A stretch of 10,704 nt of DNA from an uncultured Clostridia bacterium. Its GTDB lineage: Bacteria > Bacillota > Clostridia > Oscillospirales > Acutalibacteraceae. The translations under genes and the position numbers were made by a program. The notes beneath the pieces are model-generated. The model was not told the origin of the DNA. It did no database searches and was given only the letters and a program-made list of their open reading frames with translations. Of the stretch, positions 1 to 6,270 are shown piece after piece. Within the stretch, counting starts at the first letter, position 1, and each line of letters begins with the position of its first letter. Location: the NCBI GenBank assembly GCA_947174455.1, contig CAMWIZ010000016.1, forward strand, positions 1 to 10,704. The letters run 5' to 3'.

Positions 1-58
1 GCCTGAAAATCCGACTTTGCAATCTAAGCACCATATTTAATCAGTGCTTCCTTAAAAA
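1..58. other. Unrecognised sequence beyond the cotJC break
   Basis: These bases lie where the body of cotJC would be expected, but no frame resembles the CotJC (manganese-catalase-like) protein. A perfect 6-bp inverted repeat, AAGCAC at 26-31 and GTGCTT at 44-49, encloses a 12-base AT-rich loop. Small subterminal inverted repeats of this kind occur at the ends of some mobile elements, but I cannot assign a family. A 12-codon reading frame on the minus strand starting near base 63 is too short to call a gene. The inference is that this is the edge of an insertion or rearrangement; the element itself, if there is one, lies outside the window. Confidence 0.35.
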
Positions 59-172
59 TCATATCTTTTTACAGTTAAGACCTCCGTACTGAGTGATTAT
101 CATCTTTGCAAGCTTTGCGTTCGGATTTTTTATTTTAACCGGATACTGTAATTTTTTCTCATAAACCCACAT
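59..172 (-). pseudogene. cotJC: Interrupted 5' end of cotJC (manganese-catalase-like spore coat protein)
   Basis: The ATG at 172 follows cotJB by two bases and has a strong ribosome site (GAGGAGG) inside the end of cotJB. The first residues, MWVYEKKLQYPVKIKNPN followed by AKLAKMIITQYGG, match the highly conserved N-terminus of CotJC, a ferritin-like, manganese-catalase-related coat protein of about 190 residues. In the family the Gly-Gly is followed by a P/A-D-G-E-L stretch and the di-metal helices. Here it is followed by LNCKKI and a TGA stop, giving only 37 codons. No other frame restores the family sequence, so this is not a simple frameshift: the rest of the gene has been displaced or replaced at about base 80. 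All metal-binding residues are missing, so this piece cannot be an enzyme. It could be a dead gene, a gene split by a mobile element, or a gene reassembled by excision in the mother cell. Confidence 0.8.
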
Positions 173-174
173 AC

Positions 175-429
175 TTAGTCCTCCTCATTCAAATCCCACG
201 GCCATGGGGACTTAATCCATCTCATGCGATTATCGGGTGAATTTGTAAATATGATAGGTCCATACATTTCCTCATATTTTTTTCTTAGTTCATAGCTTTT
301 TTTCTCATATTCCTCAAGCTTTTTGTGTGCCTCCATGTCCTTGGGGTGGGTATCCAAATATAGATTAAGCTCCACAAGTGCAAAGTCATAGGTGGCGATC
401 TTACGCGTTAGTATTTCTCTTTCAGTCAT
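175..429 (-). CDS. cotJB: Spore coat protein CotJB
   Basis: This 84-residue protein matches the CotJB family in length and pattern. An N-terminal helix carries FALVELNLYLDTHP (residues 16-29), a charged middle segment is rich in Lys and Glu, and MYGP is followed by the closing W-I-K-S-P-W-P-W motif near residues 71-78. CotJB is a small structural coat component made in the mother cell and encoded with CotJA and CotJC; its biochemical activity is not known. The ATG at 429 has a GGAGAGGTGA ribosome site that overlaps the end of cotJA, and only three bases separate the two genes, so translation is likely coupled. cotJC starts two bases after its stop. This gene looks intact even though its downstream partner is broken. 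Confidence 0.93.
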   Translation of the reverse strand: MTEREILTRKIATYDFALVELNLYLDTHPKDMEAHKKLEEYEKKSYELRKKYEEMYGPIIFTNSPDNRMRWIKSPWPWDLNEED

Positions 430-432
430 ATG

Positions 433-633
433 TCACCTCTCCTTGCAGCCCAAAAACGGTTTGTTCAAATCAGGGTACAGCGTTCCGTTTACTATACCCT
501 GTTCGGGACAATACATTTTGCCCTGCTGCTGATACGGGACATATGCCATTGCCAGCACCGGGTTTTCCGGCAGCGGCGTTCTTATACCATATTGTGAATT
601 AGCAATCATTGTTATATCTTTACTCTCTTCCAA
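433..633 (-). CDS. cotJA: Spore coat-associated protein CotJA
   Basis: This 66-residue protein carries the CotJA signature: L-A-M-A-Y-V-P (residues 28-34), then a Gln-rich turn, G-T-L-Y-P-D-L (50-56) and a terminal N-K-P-F-L. In Bacillus CotJA is needed to place CotJC in the coat, and the trio forms one operon. The start chosen is TTG at 633, because a clear ribosome site (AAAGGAGAG, about 640-648) lies at proper distance. The next in-frame ATG, nine codons on, has no such site. It is the first gene of the cotJ unit, with about 275 bases and a terminator separating it from hisK, so it should be transcribed independently of the histidine genes, probably only during sporulation. Confidence 0.9.
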   Translation of the reverse strand: MEESKDITMIANSQYGIRTPLPENPVLAMAYVPYQQQGKMYCPEQGIVNGTLYPDLNKPFLGCKER

Positions 634-672
634 ATTGCTCTCTCCTTTCGCAAAATTTTTCAGAGATATTAC

Positions 673-700
673 ATTCTATGTTAACAGCTGTGAACAGGTG
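673..700 (-). promoter_or_regulatory. Candidate mother-cell sigma (SigE/SigK-type) promoter for cotJABC
   Basis: Reading the minus strand, CATAGAAT at 680-673 resembles the CATA-containing -10 box used by sporulation sigma factors E and K. CACC at 700-697, 16 bases upstream, fits the short -35 element of SigK; no good SigE -35 is visible. Transcription would start near 665, about 30 bases before the TTG of cotJA, which is a sensible position. The cotJ operon of B. subtilis is SigE-dependent. The match is by eye and short, so this is only a candidate. Confidence 0.3.
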
Positions 701-796
701 ATAGCCATATAAAAATTTAAGGCAGCACCACATAATTGCAGCTTGCGAGCTTTCTGCAACAAGATTTTCGATTGTGTAAATATTGACACAAAACAC

Positions 797-835
797 AAAA
801 AGCAAGCGGCAGTCCTTTTCACTGTCACTTGCTTT
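797..835 (-). terminator. Intrinsic terminator of the histidine operon
   Basis: On the minus strand a 14-base arm, AAAGCAAGTGACAG, pairs with CTGCCGCTTGCTTT across a 9-base loop, with one G-T wobble and one A-C mismatch. It is followed by TTTTTGTGTTTTGTG, a good U-tract. It sits about 75 bases after the hisK stop and before cotJA. The arm is also preceded by A/T-rich sequence, but the run on the plus strand is poorer and no plus-strand gene is present, so it probably serves the his operon only. Confidence 0.85.
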
Positions 836-908
836 AATTTCATATGTTATGTTTTGTTTTCCACAATTTATTGTACAACTGTTTATAACTTCAAACACTG
901 CAAAAGAA

Positions 909-1715
909 TTATTTCTGTCTTTGTTTCAATGAATTTAGTTTCTCTATTTTATCTGCACCGCATTCAAAGGCAATCTGAGCCGCCTGCTCCAGCATATAGT
1001 CTACTGTATCAACACTGTGACAGTCGGAAGAAACTGTAACCCTGCCGCCCAGCCTAATAATTTCTCTTAAAATGTCCTCATGCGGATAAGGCTGTGCAGT
1101 GTAACCCCTTGACATTGCACCTGTATTGATTTCAAATATCTTTCCCAAAGAAACCAATCGGCTGACTGCATTTGTGTATGCACTAACATAGCGTGGGTGC
1201 TTCCTGTCAAAAAGATTTCCGTCGGCATTAAATTTTTCGGGCAAGTCTATATGTCCTACTATATCGCAATTAGTTTTTTCGCCTAAGCCGCCGATTAAGT
1301 TAAAATAGTCCTCTAAGTAGGAGTAAACATCCCCACCGTAAAGCCTGTTAATTGCAGAAACCGTAATCTCCTTTGTTTCGTCAACGGGGATATATTCGCC
1401 GTCCTTAAAGACATAATGAACCGAACCTATAATATAGTCGCACTCTATTGTCGGTGGAACCGAAAAATAATCCTGCTCCAAACCTAAATACACATCTATT
1501 TTGCCCTTGTACCGTTCACGCAGTGCAAGCACTTCTTTTGCATATATTTGTGTGTTTTCCAAACTCATACAGTAGCTTGTGTCATGAGGGGTAAAGGCAT
1601 GACCCGAAAAACCGATCGAGGTCATGCCTTTATTTAAAGCACTTAACAGCATTTCTTCCGCTGTGTTTTTTCCGTCACAATAGACAGTATGAGTATGCAG
1701 ATTCTGCACAATCAT
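909..1715 (-). CDS. hisK: Histidinol-phosphatase, PHP family
   Basis: This protein removes phosphate from L-histidinol phosphate, step 8 of histidine synthesis. The 268 residues form a PHP-type metal-dependent phosphatase of normal length. Visible metal-site motifs are HTHT with H7 and H9, D14, H39 in FSGHAF, E80 in LGLEQDYF, H100 in IGSVHY, H155 in IVGHIDLPEKF, and D231/H233 in SSDCHSVD. The family is called HisK or HisJ depending on the organism, and it replaces the HAD-type phosphatase fused to HisB in enterobacteria. That fits the single-domain HisB here. Its ATG overlaps the hisIE stop (ATGA), so translation is probably coupled. It is the last gene of the operon; an intrinsic terminator lies just downstream. 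Confidence 0.93.
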   Translation of the reverse strand: MIVQNLHTHTVYCDGKNTAEEMLLSALNKGMTSIGFSGHAFTPHDTSYCMSLENTQIYAKEVLALRERYKGKIDVYLGLEQDYFSVPPTIECDYIIGSVHYVFKDGEYIPVDETKEITVSAINRLYGGDVYSYLEDYFNLIGGLGEKTNCDIVGHIDLPEKFNADGNLFDRKHPRYVSAYTNAVSRLVSLGKIFEINTGAMSRGYTAQPYPHEDILREIIRLGGRVTVSSDCHSVDTVDYMLEQAAQIAFECGADKIEKLNSLKQRQK

Positions 1716-2362
1716 GATGTCATCTTCTCCTGCTTTACCTTGTGGTCGATTACATGACGTGACGCAAGCTCGTTATGTACATCTTCAAGAGAAATACCCA
1801 TCTCTATCATCATTACCATAACATGATACGCAAGATCTGCAATCTCGTATACAGTTTCCTTTTTATCGTCATCCTTTGCGGCAATTATAACCTCGGTGCA
1901 TTCCTCTCCGACTTTTTTAAGTATTTTGTCAATACCCTTCTCAAACAAATAGGTGGTGTATGAGCCTTCCTTTTTCTCAAGCTTTCTGCCTACGAGCATT
2001 TCCATAAGAGATTCGAGAGAAAAGCTGTGAAGCTCATCGCTTACATATACATCATCGTTAAAACAAGAATCTGTACCCAAATGGCAGGCAGGACCGTCTT
2101 TTTTAACGTATACTGTCAAGGCATCTTTATCACAGTCGGTTTGGATTTTTACAATATGCTGAAAGTTACCCGAAGTTTCGCCCTTTCTCCAAAGCTCCTG
2201 TCTTGAGCGTGACCAGAAACAAGTTTTGCCCTCTTTCATGGAAATTTCAAGGCTTTCTCTATTCATATAAGCCACAGTTAAAACCTTTTTGCTGTCGTCG
2301 TCAATTACAACGGCGGGGATAAGACCCTTTTCGTCAAACTTTAACTCGTCAATATTTATCAT
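1712..2362 (-). CDS. hisIE: Bifunctional phosphoribosyl-AMP cyclohydrolase / phosphoribosyl-ATP pyrophosphatase
   Basis: This is a fusion of the enzymes for steps 3 (HisI) and 2 (HisE). The HisI domain covers roughly residues 1-110. It shows YMNRESL, WSRSRQELWRKGETSGN, the Mg-binding TDCDKDA (D76, D78, D80) and the Zn cysteines C77, C93 and C100 in PACHLGTDSCF. The HisE domain covers roughly 115-205, with KKVGEECTEVIIAAKD (glutamates 153, 154, 157) and the acidic helix YEIADLAYHVMVMM. At 216 residues it is the usual size for the fusion. The ATG at 2362 has a GGAGAA ribosome site. The gene lies 18 bases after the acetyltransferase gene and overlaps hisK by ATGA. Two passenger genes separate it from hisF, which is otherwise its common neighbour. 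Confidence 0.96.
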   Translation of the reverse strand: MINIDELKFDEKGLIPAVVIDDDSKKVLTVAYMNRESLEISMKEGKTCFWSRSRQELWRKGETSGNFQHIVKIQTDCDKDALTVYVKKDGPACHLGTDSCFNDDVYVSDELHSFSLESLMEMLVGRKLEKKEGSYTTYLFEKGIDKILKKVGEECTEVIIAAKDDDKKETVYEIADLAYHVMVMMIEMGISLEDVHNELASRHVIDHKVKQEKMTS

Positions 2363-2380
2363 ATCTATTCTCCTAATATT

Positions 2381-2845
2381 TTAAAATTCAAATTCCATAT
2401 ATCTGCGGTAGGTTTTAAAACCTACCGACTCGTAAAACTTCAAAGCCGACTCGTTAAACTCCCACATATCCAGTTCAATTCTATCAAAACCAAGTTCTTT
2501 GGAGCGTTTTTTTATGAAGTCAAACATTTCTGTTGCAACTCCTTGACGTCTGAATTCTTCGTCTACTCCGAACTCGACAATTTGATAAAATTTTCTCTCA
2601 AAGCTATACGGTGATGAGGACTTTACAAATCGTTGTGCGGTAGAAAAACCACAGATAATTCCGTTCCTCACCGCCACTATAACATCAAAATTCTCGTCTT
2701 CCCACACAGAATATATTATATCCTGCATTTCCTTATCAAAGTTCGGTGCAAAAATATCGGGTCTGCCGCTGCAATGAACATCATTTACCTGTTTCCTTAT
2801 TTCGTTGACACGTTCAAGTTCGTGCCTTTCCGCAAAACGAACCAT
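2381..2845 (-). CDS. GNAT-family N-acetyltransferase, substrate unknown
   Basis: This is a 154-residue single-domain GNAT fold. It has an N-terminal region with ERVNEIRKQVNDVH, strand-like VIVAVRNGIICGF (55-67), the acetyl-CoA motif A in VEFGVDEEFRRQGVATEMF (key residues R99-R100-Q-G-V-A) and motif B in NESALKFYESVGF (131-143). The family transfers acetyl from acetyl-CoA to amines such as small molecules, antibiotics or protein N-termini; nothing visible fixes the substrate. The ATG at 2845 has a GAGGTGG ribosome site. It sits inside the his operon between the flavin-reductase-like gene (63 bases upstream) and hisIE (18 bases downstream), with no terminator between, so it is probably co-transcribed. 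A role in histidine metabolism is not shown; it may be a passenger. Confidence 0.85.
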   Translation of the reverse strand: MVRFAERHELERVNEIRKQVNDVHCSGRPDIFAPNFDKEMQDIIYSVWEDENFDVIVAVRNGIICGFSTAQRFVKSSSPYSFERKFYQIVEFGVDEEFRRQGVATEMFDFIKKRSKELGFDRIELDMWEFNESALKFYESVGFKTYRRYMEFEF

Positions 2846-2908
2846 AAGCCACCTCTCTTCCTCGTAAAAACTTCAGTGCCTATAATTTTTCCATACTGTG
2901 CATCATTA

Positions 2909-3475
2909 TTACTTTTTTAACTGCAAGCCGTCCTTGAAAGCTTCTCCTACCCTTTCAGTAACCTTATAATATCCATGTGTGTAAGGGTCAAAAGCGATTG
3001 CATTCACCAAAGAAATATTCACCTTGTTATCGGTCATAACATTTTCGTCTGCCGTGACATTCACTACTTTACCGATAACTCCGCATCCATATTCCCCGTC
3101 CTGATATTCAATAAACTCACATTCCAAACAGATAGGAAATTCATTGATAACGGGTGCGTCCACAATTTCGGATTTACATGCAGTAAGACCGCTGTTATCG
3201 AATTTATTTGAAGTCTTGTTGCCTGACTCAACACCAAAATAATCTGCTTCAACCACATGAGCAGCATCAGCAATGCTTACTGTAAAAGCTTTTCTTAACT
3301 TAATGTTCGTTACTGTTTTGTGTGTCTCCGTTAAATTGAGGGCTACAGTATCTCGTGCCAGCATGGTACCCCAAGCAGCATTCATGACATTGACGCTACC
3401 ATCTTCATTGTAGGTTGCCACCATTAAAACCGGCATCGGAAAAATACCCTCTGTTATGTTGAGCTTCTTTCTCAT
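2909..3475 (-). CDS. Flavin reductase-like (FMN-binding split-barrel) protein
   Basis: The 188-residue protein has the layout of the flavin-reductase-like domain family. The N-terminal MPVLMVATYNEDGSVNVMNAA (about 14-34) is typical of the FMN-binding strand and turn, followed by ALNLTETHKTVTNIK (45-59), FTVSIAD, and later FPICLECEFIEYQ and IGKVVNVTADE. Such proteins bind FMN and often act as NAD(P)H flavin oxidoreductases, but substrates vary and the partner is unknown here. It is expected in the cytoplasm: there is no signal peptide or membrane segment. The ATG at 3475 is preceded by GAGGTAATT. The gap to hisF is 80 bases, the longest within the operon, and shows no convincing terminator or promoter, so it is likely read through from hisF. 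Confidence 0.82.
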   Translation of the reverse strand: MRKKLNITEGIFPMPVLMVATYNEDGSVNVMNAAWGTMLARDTVALNLTETHKTVTNIKLRKAFTVSIADAAHVVEADYFGVESGNKTSNKFDNSGLTACKSEIVDAPVINEFPICLECEFIEYQDGEYGCGVIGKVVNVTADENVMTDNKVNISLVNAIAFDPYTHGYYKVTERVGEAFKDGLQLKK

Positions 3476-3555
3476 TGCAATTACCTCATTTCTTGTATAG
3501 AATAGATAGGACTTTGGTTCCCTATTTTCTCTTTTTTTTGCATAAGTTTCAGTAT

Positions 3556-4314
3556 TTATAATCTTACGTTAATCTTCTCTTTGTTAAGCGTCTGCTTCAG
3601 TTCCTTTATGCTGACCTCGCCGAAGTGGAAAATTGATGCCGCCAAGCCTGCGTCTACCTTTGGCAAGGCATTGAAAAGCTCTGTAAAATGTTCAATGCTG
3701 CCTGCACCGCCTGATGCAATAACGGGAACTGTTGCAATCTCGCAAACAGCACCGAGCATTTCCAAATCGAAGCCATTTTTTACACCGTCTGTGTCAATGC
3801 TGTTCAGAACAATTTCCCCTGCACCCATTTGCTGACCACGCTTAATCCACTCAATGGCGTCAAGTCCTGTATCCTCTCTGCCACCTTTTGCGAAAACATG
3901 ATAAGCACCGTCCACACGCTTTGCGTCAACTGACAGAACCACACACTGATCTCCGTACTTTTGAGCAGCGGCATTTATAAGGTCAGGATTTTTTATAGCA
4001 CCGGAATTGACGCTTACCTTATCCGCACCGCATTTTAACACTCTGTCAAAGTCATCAACGGTATTTATACCGCCGCCAACTGTTAAGGGTATAAATATTG
4101 TGCTTGCAACCTCACACAGAATATCGGTAAACAGTGCCCTGCCCTCTGCCGATGCGGTAATATCATAGAACACAAGCTCGTCTGCACCGTTGTCGCTGTA
4201 GAATTTAGCAAGCTTAATAGGGGAAGAAACATCTGCAAGACCTAAGAAATTTACGCCCTTAACAACTCTGCCGTCCTTAACGTCAAGGCATGGAATAATT
4301 CTTTTTGTAATCAT
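3556..4314 (-). CDS. hisF: Imidazole glycerol phosphate synthase, cyclase subunit
   Basis: HisF joins PRFAR and the ammonia supplied by HisH to give imidazole glycerol phosphate and AICAR (step 5). The 252 residues make one (beta-alpha)8 barrel of family length. The catalytic aspartates are in the expected places: D11 in IPCLDVKDGRVVKG and D130 in VLSVDAKR. Phosphate-binding loops are TVGGGI (78-83), NSIDTDG (171-177) and IASGGAGS (199-206). The start ATG overlaps the hisA stop as ATGA (4311-4314), suggesting coupled translation. Its partner hisH lies two genes upstream. AICAR links this step to purine synthesis. Confidence 0.97.
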   Translation of the reverse strand: MITKRIIPCLDVKDGRVVKGVNFLGLADVSSPIKLAKFYSDNGADELVFYDITASAEGRALFTDILCEVASTIFIPLTVGGGINTVDDFDRVLKCGADKVSVNSGAIKNPDLINAAAQKYGDQCVVLSVDAKRVDGAYHVFAKGGREDTGLDAIEWIKRGQQMGAGEIVLNSIDTDGVKNGFDLEMLGAVCEIATVPVIASGGAGSIEHFTELFNALPKVDAGLAASIFHFGEVSIKELKQTLNKEKINVRL

Positions 4315-5036
4315 CTTGTTACCCCCGAAGCAACCGCAATGGCTTCCTTTAAATCTATTGCACCAGTGTACAATGCTTTGCCGAGGATAGCACCGTACAT
4401 ATTCATCTCGGCAAGGGTACGCACGTTGTCAATATTTGACACACCACCCGATGCGACAATGTCCATGTTAAACTCGGCGGAAAGCTGTTTGTACAACTCT
4501 ATGTTAGTACCTGACATAACACCGTCTTTGGAAATATCAGTGCAAATAACAGTTTTTACTCCGATATCCTCAAGCTGACGGCAAAACTCAAAACAGCCAA
4601 GCTGTGACACCTGCGTCCAGCCCTTGATTGCAACCCTGCCGTCCTTGATGTCCACCCCGACTGCAACCTTTTCGCCGTAGGTACTAACTGCTTTTTTCAA
4701 AAAGTCAGTGTCAGTAACAGCCGCCGTTCCGAGTATAACTCTCATAACACCAAGGTCAAGGTACTTTTCAACTGCCTCCATAGAGCGAATACCTCCGCCT
4801 ATTTCCGCTTTCAGACCGCTTTCCTTAACGATATTGCGTACAACCTCAATATTGGCATTTGAACCGTCCTTAGCACCGTCAAGGTCTACTATATGTATAT
4901 ACTCTGCACCTGCTGCGGTAAAGGATTTTGCTACATCAACAGGGCTGTTGCTGTATACGGTTTTTTGATTGTAGTCGCCCTTAAAAAGTCTGACTGCACA
5001 TCCGTCTATTAAATCTATTGCAGGAAAAATGTTCAT
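4311..5036 (-). CDS. hisA: ProFAR isomerase (phosphoribosylformimino-AICAR ribotide isomerase)
   Basis: HisA carries out step 4, an Amadori rearrangement of ProFAR to PRFAR. The 241-residue barrel has D8 in FPAIDLIDGCAVRL and D129 in VGVDIKDG, the acid and base of the family. It also has KGW (138-140), CTDISKDGVMSG (165-176) and phosphate loops EIGGGIR and IVASGGVS. The last two features and the GW motif separate it from HisF, its structural relative. The ATG at 5036 has a GGAAAGGAAG ribosome site; 34 bases separate it from hisH, and it overlaps hisF by four bases. Confidence 0.97.
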   Translation of the reverse strand: MNIFPAIDLIDGCAVRLFKGDYNQKTVYSNSPVDVAKSFTAAGAEYIHIVDLDGAKDGSNANIEVVRNIVKESGLKAEIGGGIRSMEAVEKYLDLGVMRVILGTAAVTDTDFLKKAVSTYGEKVAVGVDIKDGRVAIKGWTQVSQLGCFEFCRQLEDIGVKTVICTDISKDGVMSGTNIELYKQLSAEFNMDIVASGGVSNIDNVRTLAEMNMYGAILGKALYTGAIDLKEAIAVASGVTR

Positions 5037-5070
5037 TAAATACTTCCTTTCCGTAAAGTAGCAGCTTACG

Positions 5071-5682
5071 TTAAATTTCGCAAAAAGCCTTTAAAATCTT
5101 CATGCCGACTTCACCGCTTTTTTCAGGGTGAAACTGAGTTCCGTACACGTTCCCGTTTGAAACGGCTGCGGCAACGTCAATTCCGTACTCCGCTGTGGCA
5201 AGCAGAGAATCGTCACAATCCGCACCGTAATACGAATGAACGAAGTAAACACAGTCACCCTCATTTATATACTTAAAAAGAGGACTTTTTTTGTCGGTAA
5301 TTTTCAAAGCATTCCAGCCAATATGCGGAATTTTATATTCTGCGGAAACCTTATCCGCAATAGGCTTTACGCTGCCCTTGATAAGACCCAATCCGTCATG
5401 CTCGCCGTACTCGTAGCTTTTCTCAAACAAAAGCTGCATACCCAAGCAAATACCGAGTATCGGCTTGCCTTCACCTGCTAATTTTATCAGTAAATCCGCC
5501 AAACCGCTTTCTTTAAGCTTAGCCGCCGCATCACCAAAAGCACCTACACCGGGCAATATAATTCTGTCGGCATTACAAAGGCATTTTGGGTCACCCGTTA
5601 CAATAACTTCTTCGTTTATAAAACCGAAAGAGCTTTTTAAGGAAAAGAGGTTTCCCACACCGTAATCAACTATAGCTACCAT
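5071..5682 (-). CDS. hisH: Imidazole glycerol phosphate synthase, glutamine amidotransferase subunit
   Basis: HisH hydrolyses glutamine and channels ammonia to HisF. It is a class I glutamine amidotransferase of 203 residues, the normal length. The triad is visible as C79 in GICLGMQLLF, H185 and E187 in GTQFHPEKSG. Other family signatures are VDYGVGNL at the N-terminus, LPGVGAFGDA, PHIGWN (119-124) and YFVHSYY (146-152). The ATG directly abuts the hisB stop (TAAATG), and the AAAGGAGTG ribosome site is inside the hisB end, so translation of the two is closely linked. Confidence 0.97.
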   Translation of the reverse strand: MVAIVDYGVGNLFSLKSSFGFINEEVIVTGDPKCLCNADRIILPGVGAFGDAAAKLKESGLADLLIKLAGEGKPILGICLGMQLLFEKSYEYGEHDGLGLIKGSVKPIADKVSAEYKIPHIGWNALKITDKKSPLFKYINEGDCVYFVHSYYGADCDDSLLATAEYGIDVAAAVSNGNVYGTQFHPEKSGEVGMKILKAFCEI

Positions 5683-6270
5683 TTACAACACTCCTTTGGT
5701 GGACGGTATTTCATCGCCCAGCTCCTCATCAATGGCAGCAGCCTGTTTAAGCGTTCTGCCAAGTGCCTTGAACATTCCCTCTGCTATATGGTGGGAATTT
5801 TTTCCGCTTATCTGTTTTACATGAAGCGTAACACCGCTGCTTCTAACAAATGCCGCCATAAACTCCTCAACAAGCTCAGTGTCAAAGCTGCCTATTTTTT
5901 CCGATGGGAAATCAGCCTCAAAGCAAAGGCAGGCTCTGCCTGAAATATCGACAGCACAGAGAATCAAGGTTTCGTCCATCGGCAAAATTATATGTCCGTA
6001 TCTGTTAATGCCTCTCCTCTCGCCAAGTGCCTGTGCAAAAGCTTTGCCCAAGCAAATACCGATGTCTTCAACGGAATGGTGGGCATCAACGTAGGTATCA
6101 CCGTCACATTTAACATTCAAATCAAATCGGCTGTGACGGGAAAAGAGAGTAAGCATATGGTCAAAAAAGCCTACACCCGTATCCACTGTGGAATCTCCGC
6201 TGCCGTCAAGGTCAACGGAAAGCTCTATCTCGGTTTCGGCAGTTTCTCTTACAATTTCACCTATTCGCAT
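5683..6270 (-). CDS. hisB: Imidazoleglycerol-phosphate dehydratase
   Basis: HisB removes water from imidazole glycerol phosphate to give imidazole acetol phosphate (step 6). The 195 residues are the dehydratase domain alone, with no N-terminal HAD phosphatase as in enterobacterial HisB; the phosphatase job falls to HisK in this operon. The two metal-binding repeats are clear: FFDHMLTLFSRHS with H38, DAHHSVEDIG with H64, H65 and E68, and KNSHHIAEGMFKALGRTL with H160, H161 and E164. The start overlaps the hisC stop by one base (TGATG), so it is probably translated by coupled re-initiation. Confidence 0.97.
   Translation of the reverse strand: MRIGEIVRETAETEIELSVDLDGSGDSTVDTGVGFFDHMLTLFSRHSRFDLNVKCDGDTYVDAHHSVEDIGICLGKAFAQALGERRGINRYGHIILPMDETLILCAVDISGRACLCFEADFPSEKIGSFDTELVEEFMAAFVRSSGVTLHVKQISGKNSHHIAEGMFKALGRTLKQAAAIDEELGDEIPSTKGVL

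Noticed and set aside
620..898. 92-codon minus-strand reading frame between hisK and cotJA
   Set aside because: It would start at a GTG with no ribosome site, it contains the his terminator hairpin (797-835), it runs into the cotJA start, and its composition is rich in Cys and Phe without a recognisable domain. I thought of a small DUF-type clostridial protein but the resemblance is too weak.
743..1039. 98-codon plus-strand frame across the hisK end and spacer
   Set aside because: It overlaps the hisK C-terminus antisense and the terminator, has no ribosome site, and its translation looks random.
3476..3555. Terminator or internal promoter between hisF and the flavin-reductase-like gene
   Set aside because: The only hairpin (ATAGG/CCTAT) has a 5-bp stem and no U-tract in the minus direction, and no -35/-10 pair with acceptable spacing was found.
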